In this document: positions 61,800-64,000 of the stretch, one piece after another
Numbering within the stretch: the stretch's first letter is position 1
Layout: the number at the start of each line of letters is the position of its first letter
Source of the DNA: Pseudomonadales bacterium
Lineage (GTDB): Bacteria > Pseudomonadota > Gammaproteobacteria > Pseudomonadales > Azotimanducaceae
Assembly: GCA_041395945.1 (NCBI GenBank)
Contig: JAWKZN010000001.1
Coordinates: 2,356,001 to 2,420,000, forward strand
Direction: 5' to 3'
DNA: 64,000 nt
The notes under the pieces: model-generated
What the model was told of the DNA's origin: nothing
The model's database searches: none
What the model saw: only the letters and a program-made list of their open reading frames with translations
Position numbers and translations under genes: made by a program

Positions 61800-62113
61800 T
61801 TGAGTTCGGATTCCGAATCCACCCGCACTCCTATTCCAGGTATGTGCGTTTCGTCCTGCACATCCCCCGACTGTCCCTGCCCCGCCCGCCCTCGAGGGCG
61901 TCTCGCCAGCGAGAGCGGCTTCGGATGTGCTTCTGACAATCAGATTGCAACCTTTACACCGACTTCCCTGATCTCCACATTCGTTGCGTACGCGCACACA
62001 CACGAATCTGCCGTGCATACGCCTGGCACACAACCTGCTTCAGTATCTGTAAGGGAAATATCCATCAACCCAGCAACATCAACTCAGCAAACAGAACACT
62101 AGGAGCAGACTCA
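61800..62113. other. Intergenic stretch with two neighbouring palindromes
   Basis: This 314-base gap between the ABM gene and the universal stress protein holds no convincing gene; an open frame with a TTG start at 61800 has an unlikely composition. A 14-base perfect palindrome CGCCCTCGAGGGCG (61887-61900) is followed at once by TCTCGC/GCGAGA arms (61901-61914). These could form stacked hairpins near the end of the dodecin unit. The AGGAGC before 62114 is the next ribosome binding site. Confidence 0.5.
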
Positions 62114-63418
62114 ATGAAACCACTCGAAAGACTTCTCGTTGTCATGAACCCGGGCGCCCTGGCGGACGGGGACCAGCACGGAGAGGCGCTCGTCCGCGCC
62201 AGGGAGATTGCTGACCGCGCCGGTTGTGAAATTCAACTCTTCAGCACGTGCTACGACGCTTCTCTTACCCCTTCCATGTTTATCGCGCCTGAGCTGATCG
62301 ACAACGAACGTCAGAAGAAGGTCGATGAGCGATACGACGCACTATGCGATGTCGCAAAAAGTCTGAGAGCCCGCGGATATGCTGTGAGTTGCGAAGTCAA
62401 CTGGAGTTATCCCCCGGCAGAGGCGATCGCGGCAAAGGCATTGGCTGATGGATCCGACCTCGTGATCAAACAGCCCGATGACCACAGTTACGTTGCCGGC
62501 ATATTCAGCAACACCGACTGGGATCTCATTCGTACCTGCCCCACTCCCTGTCTGTTCACCCGAAAAACAGACGTTGAGGGTGGCACACACAGTGTGCTCG
62601 CCTGTATCGACCCAACCCGGGATATCGGAGACGATCAGCAGACGGGTACCCTCGACTACGCGGTCTATGAAGCCGCGCAGCAGGTCGCCGGTATCTTCTC
62701 CTCTCCGATCGACGTGGTGAACGCCTTCGAAATTCCGGCATCACTGCGGCAGCAGTTCGTATCCTACGCACCTACCCTGCCATCCCTGACCGGCGCTGCC
62801 ATCCCGGCAGATGTGGCGTTCCTGCACGAAGACCATGCAGCCCGCCATGGCAGCGCGCTGCAGTCCTTCGCCGATCACTTCGACTATCCACTGGAAGACA
62901 TCATTATCCGCCAGGGTAATCCGGCCCAGGTCATCTGCCAGGTCGCGAAAGAGCACGGTGCGGGCATGATCGTCATGGGCGCACTCGAGCGTGGTCGCCT
63001 GGAAAGAGCGCTATTGAGTGTCAATGCAGAACCGGTCCTTGCCGACGCACCCTGCGATGTGCTTTTCGTCAAACCCGCCGATCACTCAGTCTCTCTCGAC
63101 GATCTGAAGGTGCCTCTGATCCGGCGCAGGACGCCCGGGGCAGCGGGCAGGATGCTCGATCCTGTCGATGTCGATCTGGAGCAGGCCATGAAAGATCCGG
63201 CAGCCGTGTTCAAAGATCCTATGTTCGTAAATCGAAGGCCGGATATCTCACCGGAAGATAAACGGCGGATTCTCGAATCCTGGGAACTGGATCGGACCGG
63301 ACTGCAGGAAAGCGCCTATGAAGGCGAGCTGGTTTCGGATACCGAAGATCGCGTCAAAGTCGCGACACTCAGATCTGTGAAAAAGGCGGAGAGGCTGCTG
63401 GTCGGATCTGCGCTCTGA
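62114..63418 (+). CDS. Tandem universal stress protein with C-terminal extension
   Basis: UspE-like protein of 434 residues with two universal stress domains: the first starts KPLERLLVVMNPGALADGDQ, the second, near residue 160, THSVLACIDPTRDIGDD, and the second ends with the nucleotide-binding type GMIVMGALERGRL. After about residue 320 an extra region of about 110 residues follows (DPAAVFKDPMFVNRR; ISPEDKRRILESWELD). Stand-alone proteins with this last pattern exist, so this looks like a fusion. AGGAGC precedes ATG 62114. Its function would be stress sensing or ATP-linked survival. Confidence 0.88.
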   Translation: MKPLERLLVVMNPGALADGDQHGEALVRAREIADRAGCEIQLFSTCYDASLTPSMFIAPELIDNERQKKVDERYDALCDVAKSLRARGYAVSCEVNWSYPPAEAIAAKALADGSDLVIKQPDDHSYVAGIFSNTDWDLIRTCPTPCLFTRKTDVEGGTHSVLACIDPTRDIGDDQQTGTLDYAVYEAAQQVAGIFSSPIDVVNAFEIPASLRQQFVSYAPTLPSLTGAAIPADVAFLHEDHAARHGSALQSFADHFDYPLEDIIIRQGNPAQVICQVAKEHGAGMIVMGALERGRLERALLSVNAEPVLADAPCDVLFVKPADHSVSLDDLKVPLIRRRTPGAAGRMLDPVDVDLEQAMKDPAAVFKDPMFVNRRPDISPEDKRRILESWELDRTGLQESAYEGELVSDTEDRVKVATLRSVKKAERLLVGSAL

Positions 63419-63523
63419 TCCAGATCGTAACTCAATCTGACGCTGAACAGACTACTCAGTCCCTGACTCAATCAAATCCTTACACGATTAATACCTTACC
63501 CAATCAGTAAAAGGACCTGGACA

Positions 63524-63958
63524 ATGAATACAACAGCTACCGTGGACAAGACCCGACTCATCGAACTGCTTAACGAAGATCTGTCACTGGAGTACCGTTC
63601 GGTACTTCAGTACGTGCATCAGCTCGCAACGATTAAAGGCGCGAAGTATCAGCAGACACTGAACGAGCTTGGCGACCATCTGAACCAGGAGCTGGAGCAT
63701 GCGCTCATACTGTCGAAACAGATCGACTTCCTTGGTGGAGAGCCAACCACGGAGGTTGCGCCGGTGCATCGGAGCAAAGATGCGCAACGCGCACTGGAAG
63801 ATGATCTTGCCCTGGAATCCACGCAGCTCAGGCGTTATCGCAAGCGTGTGGACCAGGCAGCCGAGCTCGGCCTGCCCGATGTTGCCGAGGCGCTTGCACC
63901 TGTACTGCACCAGACCCAGGATCATATGCGGGATCTGCAGAAAGCGCTGGGACGATAA
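63524..63958 (+). CDS. Ferritin-like protein (bacterioferritin-type)
   Basis: Four-helix protein of 144 residues of the ferritin-like superfamily. First iron-binding glutamate in LLNEDLSLEYRSVLQYVHQL, and ExxH in DHLNQELEHALILSKQIDFL; a second pair of acidic/His residues lies later in ALAPVLHQTQDHMRDL. It would oxidise and store iron or detoxify peroxide. AAGGACCTGG precedes ATG 63524. It ends the stress cluster with sodB, dodecin and Usp, 105 bases after the Usp gene. Confidence 0.87.
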   Translation: MNTTATVDKTRLIELLNEDLSLEYRSVLQYVHQLATIKGAKYQQTLNELGDHLNQELEHALILSKQIDFLGGEPTTEVAPVHRSKDAQRALEDDLALESTQLRRYRKRVDQAAELGLPDVAEALAPVLHQTQDHMRDLQKALGR

Positions 63959-64000
63959 GAGTCCGAAGATCTACTCGGAAGGCCGCTCGATATCGGCGCC

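Noticed and set aside
61800..62102. 100-codon frame in the gap after the ABM gene
   Set aside because: TTG start, odd Ser/Thr/Pro composition and no ribosome binding site; the gap carries palindromes instead.
1..64000. tRNA, rRNA, CRISPR array, transposon or integrase
   Set aside because: I looked on both strands and saw no cloverleaf with a CCA end, no regularly spaced repeats and no transposase motif. A dedicated scan could still find a short RNA gene.

Overview
The window is a GC-rich (about 60 percent by eye), densely packed bacterial chromosome segment. I see no tRNA or rRNA gene, CRISPR array, insertion sequence or integrase, so it reads as ordinary chromosome rather than a mobile island. 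Family content (FolE2, Fe superoxide dismutase, AsmA, DUF1295/DUF2878 membrane proteins, spinster-type MFS, a CYP153-like P450, AtuA, PRISE reductase, KefB-type antiporter, BCCT carrier) fits an aerobic, probably marine or hydrocarbon/lipid-degrading gammaproteobacterium. That assignment is inference; no marker gene fixes it.

Layout. 1-13.9 kb: a sulfatase cut by the left edge, a DUF3047 lipoprotein, then a run of acyl-CoA type catabolic genes (two MDR reductases, a double-domain CaiB CoA transferase, a zinc-ribbon/OB-fold protein paired with a thiolase-like protein), an alpha/beta hydrolase, a potassium channel with two RCK domains plus a small membrane partner, and a second sulfatase. 13.9-24.1 kb: AsmA, a GST, FolE2, and a five-gene minus-strand group (DUF1295, acyltransferase, DUF2878, histidine kinase, response regulator) that looks like a sensory and envelope-lipid locus. 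24-35 kb: TauD/TfdA dioxygenase, tyrosine phosphatase, DUF4197 protein, an MDR reductase, a GST/luciferase-like/methyltransferase trio joined by overlapping stop and start codons, AtuA, a VOC protein, an exported GST, and a GMC oxidoreductase divergent from a BCCT carrier. 36.8-41 kb: acyl-CoA dehydrogenase, hot-dog-like protein, amidase, and two small membrane proteins in one run. 41-55.7 kb: a one-heme beta-propeller divergent from a CYP153-like P450; GNAT and O-methyltransferase genes; an HpaB-family flavoprotein with an MFS carrier; a periplasmic redoxin/cytochrome c/copper monooxygenase fusion divergent from an RND-type exporter; a second related MFS carrier; and a PRISE reductase. 55.9-64 kb: YebC, a cation/proton antiporter, then a stress and storage cluster: sodB overlapping an amidoligase, which overlaps a class I glutamine amidotransferase; a coiled-coil protein; dodecin; a proline-rich micro-protein; an ABM-type protein; a tandem universal stress protein; and a ferritin-like protein.

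The two points I find most unusual are the sodB-amidoligase-amidotransferase operon, which suggests an uncharacterised amide-bond metabolite or modification tied to oxidative stress, and the redoxin-cytochrome-copper monooxygenase fusion flanked by an exporter and two paralogous carriers. Assignments rest on reading motifs by eye; no database search was run.
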